Under the pieces are notes generated by a model that did no database searches, was not told where the DNA came from, and worked only from the letters and a program-made list of their open reading frames with translations. A stretch of DNA of 64,000 nucleotides from Paenibacillus prosopidis (GTDB lineage: Bacteria > Bacillota > Bacilli > Paenibacillales > Paenibacillaceae), in contig NZ_QPJD01000001.1 in the NCBI RefSeq assembly GCF_003337375.1, positions 62,001-126,000 on the forward strand, given 5' to 3'. Below are positions 25,963 through 34,894 of this stretch, piece by piece; the first letter of the stretch is position 1, and each line of letters starts with the position of its first letter. The translations under genes were made by a program, and so were the position numbers.

Positions 25963-26076
25963 TATTCTGTTGAGGAAAGCAGCCAAGGGGTAACAAAAGC
26001 CGGCTTCAGACGGTCGTTCATAATCTCTCAGGTATCGAGGACAGAGAAAAGGCGTAAGCCATTTCCCTGTCCTTTT
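25963..26076 (+). ncRNA. Single-aptamer glycine riboswitch (candidate) upstream of gcvH, with terminator
   Basis: The plus-strand gcvH leader has the conserved glycine aptamer core: CCAAGGGGTAACAAA at 25983-25997, a short GCCG/CGGT hairpin, then AATCTCTCAGGT and GAGGACAGAG at 26038-26046. TTCTGT at 25965-25970 can pair with ACAGAG as P1, and TGAGG with TCTCA as P2. The usual hairpin between P2 and the core is almost absent. GGACAGAG also forms the left arm (26039-26053) of an intrinsic terminator with 26058-26072 and TTTT after it. A consensus TTGACA (25940-25945) and TATTCT (25963-25968) would place the start site inside the P1 strand, so either that promoter is not used or P1 differs. Confidence 0.7.
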
Positions 26077-26126
26077 ATAAATGATTGCTAAATTCTAATC
26101 CAATACAAAGAAAAGAGGCGTTCCGC

Positions 26127-26516
26127 ATGAGCGAAATTAGAGAGCATTTGGGGTACAGCGACGAGCATGAGTGGGCTTTGAAGATAGAAGGCAGCGTGGT
26201 GCGGATCGGTATTACAGATTATGCGCAAAGCCAGCTTGGTGATATCGTGTTCGTGGAATTTCCGGAGGTTGGGACCGTCGTCGCGGTGGGCGAAAGCATA
26301 GGGACGATCGAATCGGTGAAAACGGTATCCGAGCTCTATTGCCCGGTACCAGGTACAGTGACAAAGGTGAATGAGGTGCTTGTAGAACAGCCGGAGCTTG
26401 TGAACGGCGATCCTTACGGGGAGGGCTGGATCATTGAGGTCGCGGTTGAAGGCGATTTGGAGGAAGCACTCGGCAGGCTGCTTACAGCGGAAGGATACCG
26501 TGCTTTGATTGGTTAA
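26127..26516 (+). CDS. gcvH: GcvH, glycine cleavage system H protein
   Basis: A 129-residue lipoyl carrier that shuttles the aminomethyl group between the P and T proteins. The lipoylation lysine is K65 in ESVKTVSE. Length and fold are normal (HEWALKIEGSVVRIGITDYA at the N terminus). ATG at 26127 follows AAAAGAGGCG. It is encoded divergently from gcvT-gcvPA-gcvPB rather than in the operon, and has its own glycine-sensing leader, so both transcripts can answer to glycine. Confidence 0.97.
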   Translation: MSEIREHLGYSDEHEWALKIEGSVVRIGITDYAQSQLGDIVFVEFPEVGTVVAVGESIGTIESVKTVSELYCPVPGTVTKVNEVLVEQPELVNGDPYGEGWIIEVAVEGDLEEALGRLLTAEGYRALIG

Positions 26517-26670
26517 CGTTGGCATGCAGTTTCGCCCAATTCAGAGCGAATGCGGACATTAAATCCGGTTTGAAGTCCTATTAAAGTCACTTGATGTGGA
26601 ACCCAGTTTGTTTACCGGGGCCCTCTTGTTCGAGGACTCCCGGTCCTTACTCTATAGACGCTCAATAACG

Positions 26671-26862
26671 CTAAGCTTTTTCTTCCCCAGACTCATCCTC
26701 ATTTGCCGCATCATTCACGATGCCGCAAGCGCCTTTAAACCCGTCGTTTTCTTGCCACTCCTTAAGATGTTCCCGCATTTCCGCGTCTCCCGGCATTTCC
26801 GCTGTCAATTTTGCGCCTGACTGGCTGAATTCGACGTGACCCTTTCCGGTCTGCTTTTCCAT
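26671..26862 (-). CDS. Small acidic hypothetical protein
   Basis: A 63-residue protein, not recognised. It is hydrophilic with an acidic C terminus (NDAANEDESGEEKA), has no membrane segment, and contains KEWQENDGFKGACG in the middle. The case for it being a gene is a strong ribosome binding site (GCGGAGG, 8 nt from ATG) and codon content like its neighbours. It lies alone between gcvH and an ABC exporter operon and points toward gcvH. Confidence 0.6.
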   Translation of the reverse strand: MEKQTGKGHVEFSQSGAKLTAEMPGDAEMREHLKEWQENDGFKGACGIVNDAANEDESGEEKA

Positions 26863-26934
26863 TGATTTGACCTCCGCAACCTGGTTTAGATTCGTAAGCC
26901 TTATTGTTTTTCCAGATTTCGGTGGAAAATATTC

Positions 26935-27927
26935 CTACGTCGTTTTATACACTTCCCGGATCGCATCTTCAATGTCCGGTTCCTTCACGCTCAAGTCCTG
27001 AATAGGCAGCTTCTGCGACAGATCGGAAATAAGCTCTGCTGCGGTCATGCGCTGCTTCTCGAACTGGTACCAAATTTTAAGCCCGTCCCGTTTGATGATT
27101 TCTGCAGCAGGGTGGGAGAGATCATCGCATGGATGCTGCAGCTCCACGACAAGCAGACGGTGCGGCGTTAATTTGTGAATAAGCGATTCGATCGGGCCGT
27201 CCTCCACGACTTTGCCGTGATTAACGACAACCAAGCGGCTGCATAACTGCTCGACGTCATCCAGATCATGTGTCGTCAAAATAACCGTAACGCCCCGGTT
27301 ACGATTCATTTCCTTGATAAAATCGCGAATGGCATGCTTTGCGTCGGCATCGAGTCCGATTGTCGGCTCGTCCAGGAAAAGCACCTCGGGAGAATGAAGC
27401 ATGGCGGCAGCCAAGTCGCCGCGCATGCGCTGCCCGAGCGACAATTGACGCACTGGCGTATCAATAAACTCATTCAGCTTGAGCACATCGCTCAGCACAG
27501 CCAAATTTTCCTCATACGTCGTTTTATCGATTTGGTATATGCGCCTTAAGAGCTCGAATGATTCGCCCAGCCGTAAATCCCAATAAAGCTGCGTACGCTG
27601 ACCGAATACAACGCCAAGCTTGCGCACGACCGCTTTCCGGTCCGCTTGGGGAGAGATGCCGCATACTTTGATAGAGCCGGAGGTGGGGTGTAGAATGCCG
27701 GTCAGCATTTTAATGGTCGTGCTTTTTCCAGCGCCGTTAGGGCCGATATAACCGACGATCTCACCGGGCGCAATGGAGAAGCTGATGCCGTCGACTCCTT
27801 TTACCTTCGTTTTCTCCGGAAACAGGAGGCTTTTGAGCGCCCCCCGCAGCCCGCTTTCTTTCTTGGCAACCATATATTCCTTCACTAATTCGTTTACCTC
27901 GATTACAGCTTCCATTTTCGTCTGCAC
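26935..27927 (-). CDS. ABC-2 type exporter ATP-binding protein
   Basis: A 330-residue ABC ATPase of the drug/lipid exporter type: Walker A GPNGAGKST (about residues 58-66), Q-loop FGQRTQLYWDL, signature LSLGQRMR, Walker B LFLDEPTIGLD, and the C-terminal extension of about 90 residues found in the DUF990-linked (ABC2_membrane_6) exporters. It is the third gene of a leftward operon with two permeases (10 nt after the second). Substrate unknown; the family often exports antibiotics or polysaccharide-type molecules. Confidence 0.9.
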   Translation of the reverse strand: MQTKMEAVIEVNELVKEYMVAKKESGLRGALKSLLFPEKTKVKGVDGISFSIAPGEIVGYIGPNGAGKSTTIKMLTGILHPTSGSIKVCGISPQADRKAVVRKLGVVFGQRTQLYWDLRLGESFELLRRIYQIDKTTYEENLAVLSDVLKLNEFIDTPVRQLSLGQRMRGDLAAAMLHSPEVLFLDEPTIGLDADAKHAIRDFIKEMNRNRGVTVILTTHDLDDVEQLCSRLVVVNHGKVVEDGPIESLIHKLTPHRLLVVELQHPCDDLSHPAAEIIKRDGLKIWYQFEKQRMTAAELISDLSQKLPIQDLSVKEPDIEDAIREVYKTT

Positions 27928-27936
27928 CCCGCTTTG

Positions 27937-28764
27937 TTATGAGCCTGCGCTCTCGTAGCTTTTCATCCCGATTCGAAAAACCCACTGCGACAATAAGAAA
28001 CATACGATTCCGATCGCCGGCGTCCATAATGCGAGGCTGAGCGGAAGCTGCAGTCCGCCGCTGCTTTTCCCAAGAAATTCAACAGCCGGATAAAAGCTGA
28101 TGAACCCGATTGGAATCAGAAAGGTAAAGAGCACCTGAATGACATTCGGATAAATACTGAGCGGATACATCGTTCCGCGTTCCAGCATCGCAAGGGCAAA
28201 GCTCACCATTGAAGCATTCCGTTTGGTCCAGAAGGCAATCGTACCCAGGCTGATAAATAAAGCGGCGCGAATGAAGACGCCTCCTAACAGCACAAGGAGC
28301 AGCTTAACGATATTAAAGGCCGTCCATTCGAAACCGGCCAGCTGGCAGCCATAAATGAAAATAATAATGCCTGGAATGCAATCGATAAGCCCTATAAAAT
28401 TGACATAGCTCGCCACTAGCTGGAAGAAGACATTCATCGGGCGCAGCAGCAGCCGGTCGAATGCCCCATTAATGACCATGTTGTCGATATGCCACGTATT
28501 AATGAAGAAGACGACAAAAATGCCGTGGCTGATTAACCCTAACCCGTATAAAAAAGTGAGCTCGGGAAAATCCCAACCGTTAAGCGGCTGAAAGCGGTCG
28601 ACGATGATTTTCAGCATCCAGATGCCTGAGAAATATTGAATGGGAATCATAAGGAGCCAGCTAAACAGAAACAGCGGATATTCAAGCTGCCGCTGAATGG
28701 CCAGACGCGCAAAGCAGGCTGCAACGGAGACGTAATGCCGGATTGAGGATACCATCTTTTGCAA
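27937..28764 (-). CDS. ABC-2 type permease (DUF990-like), second subunit
   Basis: A 275-residue membrane protein with about six segments. N-terminal QRQLEYPLFLFSWLLMIP and the central GAFDRLLLRPMNVFF are typical of the ABC2_membrane_6 permeases that come in heteromeric pairs. The start appears to be a TTG at 28764 with AAGGAGG 5 nt upstream, which lies at the end of the preceding permease gene; the downstream ATG has much poorer spacing. Confidence 0.85.
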   Translation of the reverse strand: MQKMVSSIRHYVSVAACFARLAIQRQLEYPLFLFSWLLMIPIQYFSGIWMLKIIVDRFQPLNGWDFPELTFLYGLGLISHGIFVVFFINTWHIDNMVINGAFDRLLLRPMNVFFQLVASYVNFIGLIDCIPGIIIFIYGCQLAGFEWTAFNIVKLLLVLLGGVFIRAALFISLGTIAFWTKRNASMVSFALAMLERGTMYPLSIYPNVIQVLFTFLIPIGFISFYPAVEFLGKSSGGLQLPLSLALWTPAIGIVCFLLSQWVFRIGMKSYESAGS

Positions 28765-28765
28765 A

Positions 28766-29563
28766 TCAGCCTCCTTGGATTAAGGTCTTTGTCTTGGTTC
28801 GCTTCCAACCGGCCGCAAGCAGGATGAACAAGAAGGCAATCCATACGGCTTGAATGCCCATGGCTGCGAGTGCTTCTTTTGTTCCGACAGTGCCTATGTA
28901 GATGCCAAGCGGCGTCTGGTACGTGTATTGAAAAGGCAGAAACTTCGACACCGTCTGAACGCTTTCCGGGAAAAACCAGAGCGGAACGATGCTCCCGGAT
29001 AATACGCGCACGATGCTGTCTTTAACAATACCCATGTTGCCGAGCTCCATGACCCAGAATGCAATTAAGCCGACAAGCGCGCTTAGAAGCCATAGAATGC
29101 CGTAGCTTAAAAGGCAGCTGGGGATGAACAGCAGCAGACTGATGGCGGACGAAGGCCAAGGAATGCCGAAAAAGAGCGACGCGAACAGGAGCAGCGGGAG
29201 AACCTTGTTGGCCAGAGCGCTTAGCATCCCGCCGAGATCGTCAGCCAAATAACAAGCGAATAGAGGGATGGGGCGGTAAAAGTCGGTTACGATTTGTCCT
29301 TCTCTGATTTTGTAATAGATCGTATCCTGCACGCCGCAGACGAACATGGAAGACAGCGTGATGGAAAGGATAGTGTAAGTGGTGAGATCTTGAAGATTAA
29401 GCGTATTAACCTGCTGAATGCCGCCGCCATATGCTGCTTTCCAGAGAAATACGGATGCCAGCATCAGAATCAGATTGGTGCCTACGGAAGCAAACACTTC
29501 GAAACGGTAAGCCAAGCTTGTAAGCAGTCTCATTTTAGTAATATACCAATAAGCCTGAAGCAT
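28766..29563 (-). CDS. ABC-2 type permease (DUF990-like), first subunit
   Basis: A 265-residue permease with six hydrophobic segments, related to its partner: YKIREGQIVTDFYRPIPL is the counterpart of the cytoplasmic coupling region. It is the first gene of the exporter operon, with AAGGGGGTCATCC before the ATG. Only one base lies between its stop and the next start codon. Promoter unclear; the divergent intergenic region with the sensor kinase has no obvious operator. Confidence 0.85.
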   Translation of the reverse strand: MLQAYWYITKMRLLTSLAYRFEVFASVGTNLILMLASVFLWKAAYGGGIQQVNTLNLQDLTTYTILSITLSSMFVCGVQDTIYYKIREGQIVTDFYRPIPLFACYLADDLGGMLSALANKVLPLLLFASLFFGIPWPSSAISLLLFIPSCLLSYGILWLLSALVGLIAFWVMELGNMGIVKDSIVRVLSGSIVPLWFFPESVQTVSKFLPFQYTYQTPLGIYIGTVGTKEALAAMGIQAVWIAFLFILLAAGWKRTKTKTLIQGG

Positions 29564-29780
29564 GGATGACCCCCTTTATACGTTATCTGCTGTAAATATT
29601 TATCAAGTATAAGAGAGTGCAATTAGGGTTGCAATAACAAAATACAGCTGCTTACAAATCATTTACCCGAGAAAGGAGGAATTGTTCACTTTCATATGGA
29701 ATGTTCACTTGTTGGAGGAGGCGTAATCGAATACCATGAGCTTTTACGAGCAAATTCATACGGAAAAGAAGGGAAAGAAT

Positions 29781-31073
29781 ATGGGCTCAAATAGACAAAA
29801 AAAGTCCCATGGAAATCTGGAGATTTTAAAAATCGTATTAATCTTCACGTTTATTACAGGTCTATGGATTGTATTTACAGATAGTATATTGTTTATCTTT
29901 TTCAAGGAAGCAGAAATAATTACCAGATTACAAACCATCAAAGGCTGTTTATTCATTCTTATAATGGCTTGGATGCTTTATTTACTTATGAAACGGAATA
30001 ACTTTAAGCGGAATCAAATAGAAGAAATGCTTCGTGACAGCGAATCAAGATACCGAAGAATTATCAAGCTGTCGCCTGAACCAATAACCATTCACAGCGA
30101 CGGTATTTTGATTTATGCGAATGATGCTGCGTTAAAAATAGTTGGGGCTGCCAAGGTTGAGGAAGTGATAGGAAAACCATTCTTTGATTTCTTACACCCT
30201 GACTATCATGAGAAGGAAAAAGAACGGCATCAATCTATGACATCGATAGAGGATCGTTTGGAAGGCTTTGAGCAGAAGATTATCCGATTGGATGGCGAGA
30301 TTATAGAAGTCGAAACCTCAAGCATCTGTATTGATGAATATCTGGGTAAGCCTGTGATTCAAAATGTGATGAAAGACATAACCGAGCGCAAGCGAACAGA
30401 CGAAATGCTCAGGAAGTCCGAGAAGCTTTCCGTGGTAGGGCAGTTGGCTGCAGGGGTTGCTCATGAAATTCGAAATCCATTGACATCTTTAAAAGGGTTT
30501 TTGCAACTATTAAATTCAAAAAATCTGGGTCACAATAAATATTTTGATATTATGCAAGCCGAGATCGAGCGAATCAATTTCATCGTAAATGAATTTATGA
30601 TCGTTTCAAATCCCCAGGTCGTCCGCTCCCAGGAGGAAAAAAATCTGGAGAGTATTCTTGAAAATATCGTATTGCTGCTCGGCGCGCAGGCAAATCTTAT
30701 AAATGTGCAAATTGCAACAGAATTTGAAAGTGATATTCCCTTAATAAAGTGTGATGAAAATCAGTTGAAGCAGGTTTTTATTAATATTCTTAAAAATGCT
30801 CTGGAAGCGATGGATAGTGGAGGCGTAATCCTTATTCAAGTTAAGAATATTCAGCCTAATAAAATATTAATTCGGTTTATTGATCAAGGTATAGGTATTC
30901 CTGAGGAACAAATTCCAAAGCTGGGCGAACCTTTTCATTCCACTAAAGAGTATGGAACGGGGCTCGGATTAATGGTAACTAATAAAATAATAGAAGGACA
31001 CAGGGGCAGCATGTCTATAAAGAGTAAAGTTAACCAAGGGACAACCGTGGATATCATCCTTCCTATTGAATAA
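29781..31073 (+). CDS. Membrane-bound PAS-domain sensor histidine kinase
   Basis: About 430 residues: two membrane segments (about 12-40 and 52-72), a PAS domain (about 90-205; SRYRRIIKLSPEPI to KDITERKRT), HisKA with the phospho-accepting histidine in VAHEIRNPLTSLKGFLQLL (H228 from this start), and a HATPase domain with NALEAM, DQGIGIPEEQ and GTGLGLMVTNKI. It resembles the sporulation kinases of Bacillales that feed Spo0F, though no response regulator is next to it, so it is an orphan kinase. ATG at 29736 is an alternative start with a stronger but badly spaced GGAGGAGG. Confidence 0.9.
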   Translation: MGSNRQKKSHGNLEILKIVLIFTFITGLWIVFTDSILFIFFKEAEIITRLQTIKGCLFILIMAWMLYLLMKRNNFKRNQIEEMLRDSESRYRRIIKLSPEPITIHSDGILIYANDAALKIVGAAKVEEVIGKPFFDFLHPDYHEKEKERHQSMTSIEDRLEGFEQKIIRLDGEIIEVETSSICIDEYLGKPVIQNVMKDITERKRTDEMLRKSEKLSVVGQLAAGVAHEIRNPLTSLKGFLQLLNSKNLGHNKYFDIMQAEIERINFIVNEFMIVSNPQVVRSQEEKNLESILENIVLLLGAQANLINVQIATEFESDIPLIKCDENQLKQVFINILKNALEAMDSGGVILIQVKNIQPNKILIRFIDQGIGIPEEQIPKLGEPFHSTKEYGTGLGLMVTNKIIEGHRGSMSIKSKVNQGTTVDIILPIE

Positions 31074-31167
31074 TAAATTTCAAGTAACCTGTCGACATGA
31101 ACCGGCATACGTCTCCTGCAGCCTCGGTTAGAATGGAATGGATCTGCCGATGATGAAAGGGAGGATT

Positions 31168-32754
31168 ATGAAATTGAAAACCTACGATGTCATTATGATT
31201 GGGAGCGGCCACAATGCCTTAATTACCGCCGCTTACTTGACGCGTGCGGGCCGCACCGTGTTAGTGCTGGAGAAAAACGATCGGCCGGGAGGCTTTCTGC
31301 GCACAGAGGAGCTCACACTCCCGGGCTTTAAGCATGACGTGTACTCAGCGGCCCACCCGCTGTTGCTGACGGGTCCCGCCTATGCAGACCTTGGGGAAGC
31401 TCTTGAAGCACGAGGACTACGTTACATAAATACGGAGCTTCCGACGGGCGTGTCGATGGAAGACGGGCGGACGGGAGTGTTCGCGCGCTCGTTTGAGGAT
31501 CTTATCGCGGAAGCCGAGCGGCTGGCTCCAGGTGATGGCGCCGCGTTGGCCCGTATGTTCGAAGAATTCAATCCCTATGCCGGGGATGTGTTTACACTAT
31601 TTAATATGGACCTCGCAGGCCCTCAAGCTTCAGCTATTATTAATAAGCTTCTTCACGATACCGGGCGTCCGGGCTACTCGGCGTTCGCCGCATCTTTGTT
31701 ATCAACCGCCCGTAACGCTGTAAGCTCTTTCCAATCTCCTGTACTTCGCGCAATGCTGGGACCGTGGGTCACGCATCTTGGACGTACGCCTGACGAAATC
31801 GGAAGCGGCGTATGGGTTCCGCTCACTGCGATGGCTCTGATGGGCGGCGGAATGCCCATACCTGAAGGCGGCAGCGAGAAGCTTGCGCAGGCACTGGCGC
31901 AGCTGGTGCAGGACCAGGGCGGAACCATCCGTACCCATACGCAAGCCAAGAGAATTGTAGTGAAGCATGGACTTGCCGTAGGTGTGCAAACATCCGATGG
32001 CGAACAATATCATGCCAAACATGCGGTCGTCGCCTCGACAGGTCCGGATCAGCTCTATCTCTCACTTCTGGCGGATGCGGAAGTCAGCCCTTCTCTGACT
32101 ACGCAAGCGAAGAAGTTCCGGTACGGCCGGGGCTGCGTGCAAATCCACCTCGCGCTTAGCGAGCCGCCGCGTTGGCCGGATGCGCGCTTTGCCAAGGTCG
32201 GTCAGCCGCATTTGACCGATGGGCTGGACGGCTTCACGCAGGCGATTGCGCAAGGGATGTCGGATTTACTTCCGGTTAAGCCGACCTTTACGGTGGACTG
32301 CTCCACTAATCTGGATCCGACCCGTGCGCCGGCAGGCAAGGCCGTAATGCGGATACAAGTGCTTGAAGTGCCGTGCCGTCCCCGCGGCGACGCCGCCGGT
32401 CAAATCGATGTCGGCGACGGCACATGGACAACGGATCTCACCGAGCGTTTCACCGAGCGTGTGCTGGCAATCGTAAGCAAGCATATCCCGAATATCCCAA
32501 GCGCGGTTATCGGCCACTCGGTTATTACCCCTGATACGATTGCGCGATACAATCCGAACTCAGGTCCAGGCGATCCGTACGGCGGAGCGCATGATTTGGC
32601 GCAAAGCTATTTGTTCCGGCCGCTCCCGTCGCAGCCTAGCCATCAGACGGAGGTGCCGAATCTTTATTTGCTGGGCGCAGCAACCTGGCCGGGTCACGGA
32701 ATCAACGGAGGGTCGGGCTATATCGTAGCTCAAAAGCTGTTGTCAAACGATTGA
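31168..32754 (+). CDS. FAD-dependent phytoene desaturase-like oxidoreductase (NAD(P)/FAD-binding)
   Basis: About 528 residues. N-terminal Rossmann motif IMIGSGHNALITAAYLTRAGRTVLVLEK with the GxGxxG site and acidic end of strand 2, then the GGFLRTEELTLPGFKHD typical of the CrtI/PYROXD2-like group, and the C-terminal GAATWPGHGINGGSGYIVAQ flavin-binding motif. CrtI-type enzymes desaturate carotenoids, but the PYROXD2-like branch has no assigned substrate and this gene is not with other carotenoid genes. Start at 31168 follows AAGGGAGGATT. It stands alone after the sensor kinase. Confidence 0.82.
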   Translation: MKLKTYDVIMIGSGHNALITAAYLTRAGRTVLVLEKNDRPGGFLRTEELTLPGFKHDVYSAAHPLLLTGPAYADLGEALEARGLRYINTELPTGVSMEDGRTGVFARSFEDLIAEAERLAPGDGAALARMFEEFNPYAGDVFTLFNMDLAGPQASAIINKLLHDTGRPGYSAFAASLLSTARNAVSSFQSPVLRAMLGPWVTHLGRTPDEIGSGVWVPLTAMALMGGGMPIPEGGSEKLAQALAQLVQDQGGTIRTHTQAKRIVVKHGLAVGVQTSDGEQYHAKHAVVASTGPDQLYLSLLADAEVSPSLTTQAKKFRYGRGCVQIHLALSEPPRWPDARFAKVGQPHLTDGLDGFTQAIAQGMSDLLPVKPTFTVDCSTNLDPTRAPAGKAVMRIQVLEVPCRPRGDAAGQIDVGDGTWTTDLTERFTERVLAIVSKHIPNIPSAVIGHSVITPDTIARYNPNSGPGDPYGGAHDLAQSYLFRPLPSQPSHQTEVPNLYLLGAATWPGHGINGGSGYIVAQKLLSND

Positions 32755-33079
32755 TTTACCCAAATCCTGCGCCCGGGCTGAGGAACAGGAGAAAGCGGAA
32801 AGCACGCCATTGCTGCCGAAGAAATTTGAGATCATGCAGGAGAAATTTAGAAAATGCTATCTATGATAGGGATGCAATCACGTAATCGTGATTTGCATCC
32901 CTTATTTAAGTGATCTCGTTCCGATTTGGCGGGAAGCGTCTCTTTTACGGATAGCGGAGGAACGTTCTATTCGCTTGACCGGACTTAAAAGCTGGAAAAG
33001 ACTATCATTGCTTTGGAGGCTCATGTCGCGATATGCTGTGTATATCTTTTCATTACATACGAATAGGAATCGATGACAT
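32755..33079. other. Intergenic region before murI
   Basis: This 325-bp stretch holds a terminator (32868-32902) and no convincing gene. A 62-codon frame at 32888-33076 overlaps that terminator and lacks a ribosome site. The murI promoter probably lies in the last 150 bp. Confidence 0.5.
32868..32902 (+). terminator. Terminator-like hairpin after the CrtI-like gene
   Basis: Arms 32868-32882 and 32887-32902 pair along 15 bases with a single bulge around a TAAT loop; the following T-tract is weak (TTATTT). Confidence 0.65.
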
Positions 33080-33880
33080 ATGAAAATCGGTTTTTTTGAC
33101 TCGGGGATCGGCGGATTAACCGTATTGGCGGAAGCTCTTCGGCGGCTCCCTGCCGAGGATTACCTTTATATGGCGGATACGCTTCATGTACCATATGGAA
33201 ACAAATCGAAGGATGAAGTGAGATCGTTCATCCTTGAGACGGTAAAGACAATGGCTGAGGAGGGCATCGATGCGCTGGTCGTGGCATGCAACACGGCAAC
33301 CAGTATTGGCGTAGCAGAGCTGAGAACCCTATACTCCTTTCCTATAGTCGGAATGGAGCCCGCGGTCAAACCGGCAGTGGAAATGAACCGTATGACAGGC
33401 AGAAGAGTATTGGTATTCGCTACGCCCTTAACCCTGCAAATGCCTAAGTATTATGCGCTCGTATCCCGGGTAGACGAAGAGGGTATCGTGGATTCGCTGC
33501 CCTTGCCGGAGCTTGTGAGCTATTGTGAAAATTTGCAGTTCGACAAACGTGTTATGGGAGAATACTTCCGGGATAAGCTTTCCGGTTATGACTTAAATCA
33601 GTATGGAATTATCGTGCTGGGCTGCACGCATTATCCTTTTTATAGGGAGATACTTCGCGAGATGCTGCCGCCGCACATTCAAATCGTCGACGGTAACGCC
33701 GGGACGGTGAAACGTTTGTCTGCGCTGCTGAACCGTTACGGGATCTCAGAAGGAAGAGGCAGCGGGAGCGTACGGTTTATGTGTACCGGCGGGGAAGCTG
33801 CTTATATGGATAAAATGCAGACTGCTCTTGCCATCATTCGGGGAATGGACGTGCAGAACGAGGAGATTCATAATTCATAA
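33080..33880 (+). CDS. murI: MurI, glutamate racemase
   Basis: A 266-residue racemase that makes D-glutamate for peptidoglycan. Both catalytic cysteines are present: C70 in VVACNTAT and C182 in VLGCTHYP, with FFDSGIGGLTVL at the N terminus. Length is standard. It is transcribed alone, converging on the exonuclease III gene with a shared terminator. The ATG at 33080 has no strong site nearby, but the N-terminal motif fits no earlier start. Confidence 0.95.
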   Translation: MKIGFFDSGIGGLTVLAEALRRLPAEDYLYMADTLHVPYGNKSKDEVRSFILETVKTMAEEGIDALVVACNTATSIGVAELRTLYSFPIVGMEPAVKPAVEMNRMTGRRVLVFATPLTLQMPKYYALVSRVDEEGIVDSLPLPELVSYCENLQFDKRVMGEYFRDKLSGYDLNQYGIIVLGCTHYPFYREILREMLPPHIQIVDGNAGTVKRLSALLNRYGISEGRGSGSVRFMCTGGEAAYMDKMQTALAIIRGMDVQNEEIHNS

Positions 33881-33894
33881 ATGAATGAAGCGGC

Positions 33895-33939
33895 AAAAAC
33901 CCGCCTCAGGCCGTGAAGTCGGACCTGAGGCGGGTTTTT
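33895..33939. terminator. Bidirectional terminator between murI and exonuclease III gene
   Basis: A perfect 16-bp inverted repeat (33895-33910 with 33924-33939), with A/T runs on both ends, serves the two converging genes. Confidence 0.95.
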
Positions 33940-33942
33940 AGT

Positions 33943-34707
33943 TTAAACCTTAATTTCGGCAATTTCCAGAATAACGGGGCAATGGTCGCTGCCTGTTATA
34001 TGACAATCAATTTGTGCGTCGATTAGCGAGGAATCCAGTCTCGAAGAGGCAAGGAAATAATCAATTCTCCATCCTACGTTCCGCTCTCTCACCTTAGGCA
34101 TGTACGACCACCAGGAATAGGCATCTGTCCGGTCGGGATAGAAATGTCTGAATGTATCGATAAAGCCTGCATCCAGCAGCTCCGTCATCTTTCCCCGCTC
34201 TTCAAGTGTAAATCCGGAGTTGCCCAGATTCGACTTTGGATTTTTTAAGTCAATCTCCTGGTGGGCAACGTTCAAATCCCCGCAAATGATAACAGGTTTA
34301 AGGCTGTCCAACTGCTGAAGATAAGCGCGAAAACGATCCTCCCATTCCAGCCTGTACGCCAGTCTTGTCAGATCGCGCTTAGCATTTGGAGTATAGACAT
34401 TGACGAGATAGAACTCCTCAAACTCCAGCGTTATGACCCGACCCTCGGGCTCATGGTCTTCCTCCAGACCGTACCGTACCGAAATCGGCTTTATTTTCGT
34501 GAAGACGGCGGTACCGGAATAGCCCTTTTTCATTGCGTAATTCCAATACTGATGATAGTGCTCGCCAATTTCCAGGCAAATTTGTCCTTCTTGCAGCTTC
34601 GACTCCTGAATACAGAATATATCCGCATCCACTTCTTTGAAGTATTCGATAAATCCCTTGTTTACACACGCTCTTATACCGTTCACATTCCAGGATACTA
34701 ATTTCAT
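33943..34707 (-). CDS. xth: Exodeoxyribonuclease III (AP endonuclease)
   Basis: About 254 residues of the exonuclease III/EEP family that removes 3' blocks and cleaves abasic sites. Active-site motifs are all present: KLVSWNVNGIR, QESKLQ, ICGDLNVAH and GSDHCPVI. Start: the ATG at 34707 lies 10 nt from AAGGAG; the TTG at 34716 would sit against that site. In Bacillus nomenclature this is exoA. Gene is transcribed leftward from the same intergenic region as ltaS. Confidence 0.94.
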   Translation of the reverse strand: MKLVSWNVNGIRACVNKGFIEYFKEVDADIFCIQESKLQEGQICLEIGEHYHQYWNYAMKKGYSGTAVFTKIKPISVRYGLEEDHEPEGRVITLEFEEFYLVNVYTPNAKRDLTRLAYRLEWEDRFRAYLQQLDSLKPVIICGDLNVAHQEIDLKNPKSNLGNSGFTLEERGKMTELLDAGFIDTFRHFYPDRTDAYSWWSYMPKVRERNVGWRIDYFLASSRLDSSLIDAQIDCHITGSDHCPVILEIAEIKV

Positions 34708-34801
34708 AATTGCCAATCTCCTTGCAGATCGCTATAATTTCCAATCTTAGTGTAACATAGAAAATGTTTTAAGTTCGCTATTCAATATTCGTTCTAAATG
34801 C

Positions 34802-34807
34802 TATAAT
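34802..34807 (+). promoter_or_regulatory. Candidate -10 box upstream of the LTA synthase gene
   Basis: A consensus TATAAT with a poor -35 (TATTCA at 34779-34784, 17-bp spacer). It precedes the candidate attenuator and would start RNA near 34814. Confidence 0.4.
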
Positions 34808-34833
34808 GTTTACTTAATATTAATAATTGGCTT

Positions 34834-34863
34834 AGCCGTCATGCGATGATGGCTATTTTCTTT
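34834..34863 (+). terminator. Candidate leader attenuator of the LTA synthase gene
   Basis: A 9-bp stem with one G-T pair (34834-34842 with 34846-34854), GCG loop, then ATTTTCTTTTTC. No plus-strand gene lies immediately upstream, so it does not end an open transcript and may attenuate the gene it precedes. Confidence 0.5.
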
Positions 34864-34894
34864 TTCTAAATTCTTAATAAGGGAGTGAGTATGC

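Noticed and set aside
25940..25968. Consensus promoter TTGACA-17-TATTCT before gcvH as the certain start of the leader
   Set aside because: It would begin RNA after the proposed 5' P1 strand, so it cannot be accepted together with that fold; left open pending 5'-end data.
32888..33076. Short frame before murI
   Set aside because: It begins inside a terminator hairpin and has no recognisable product.
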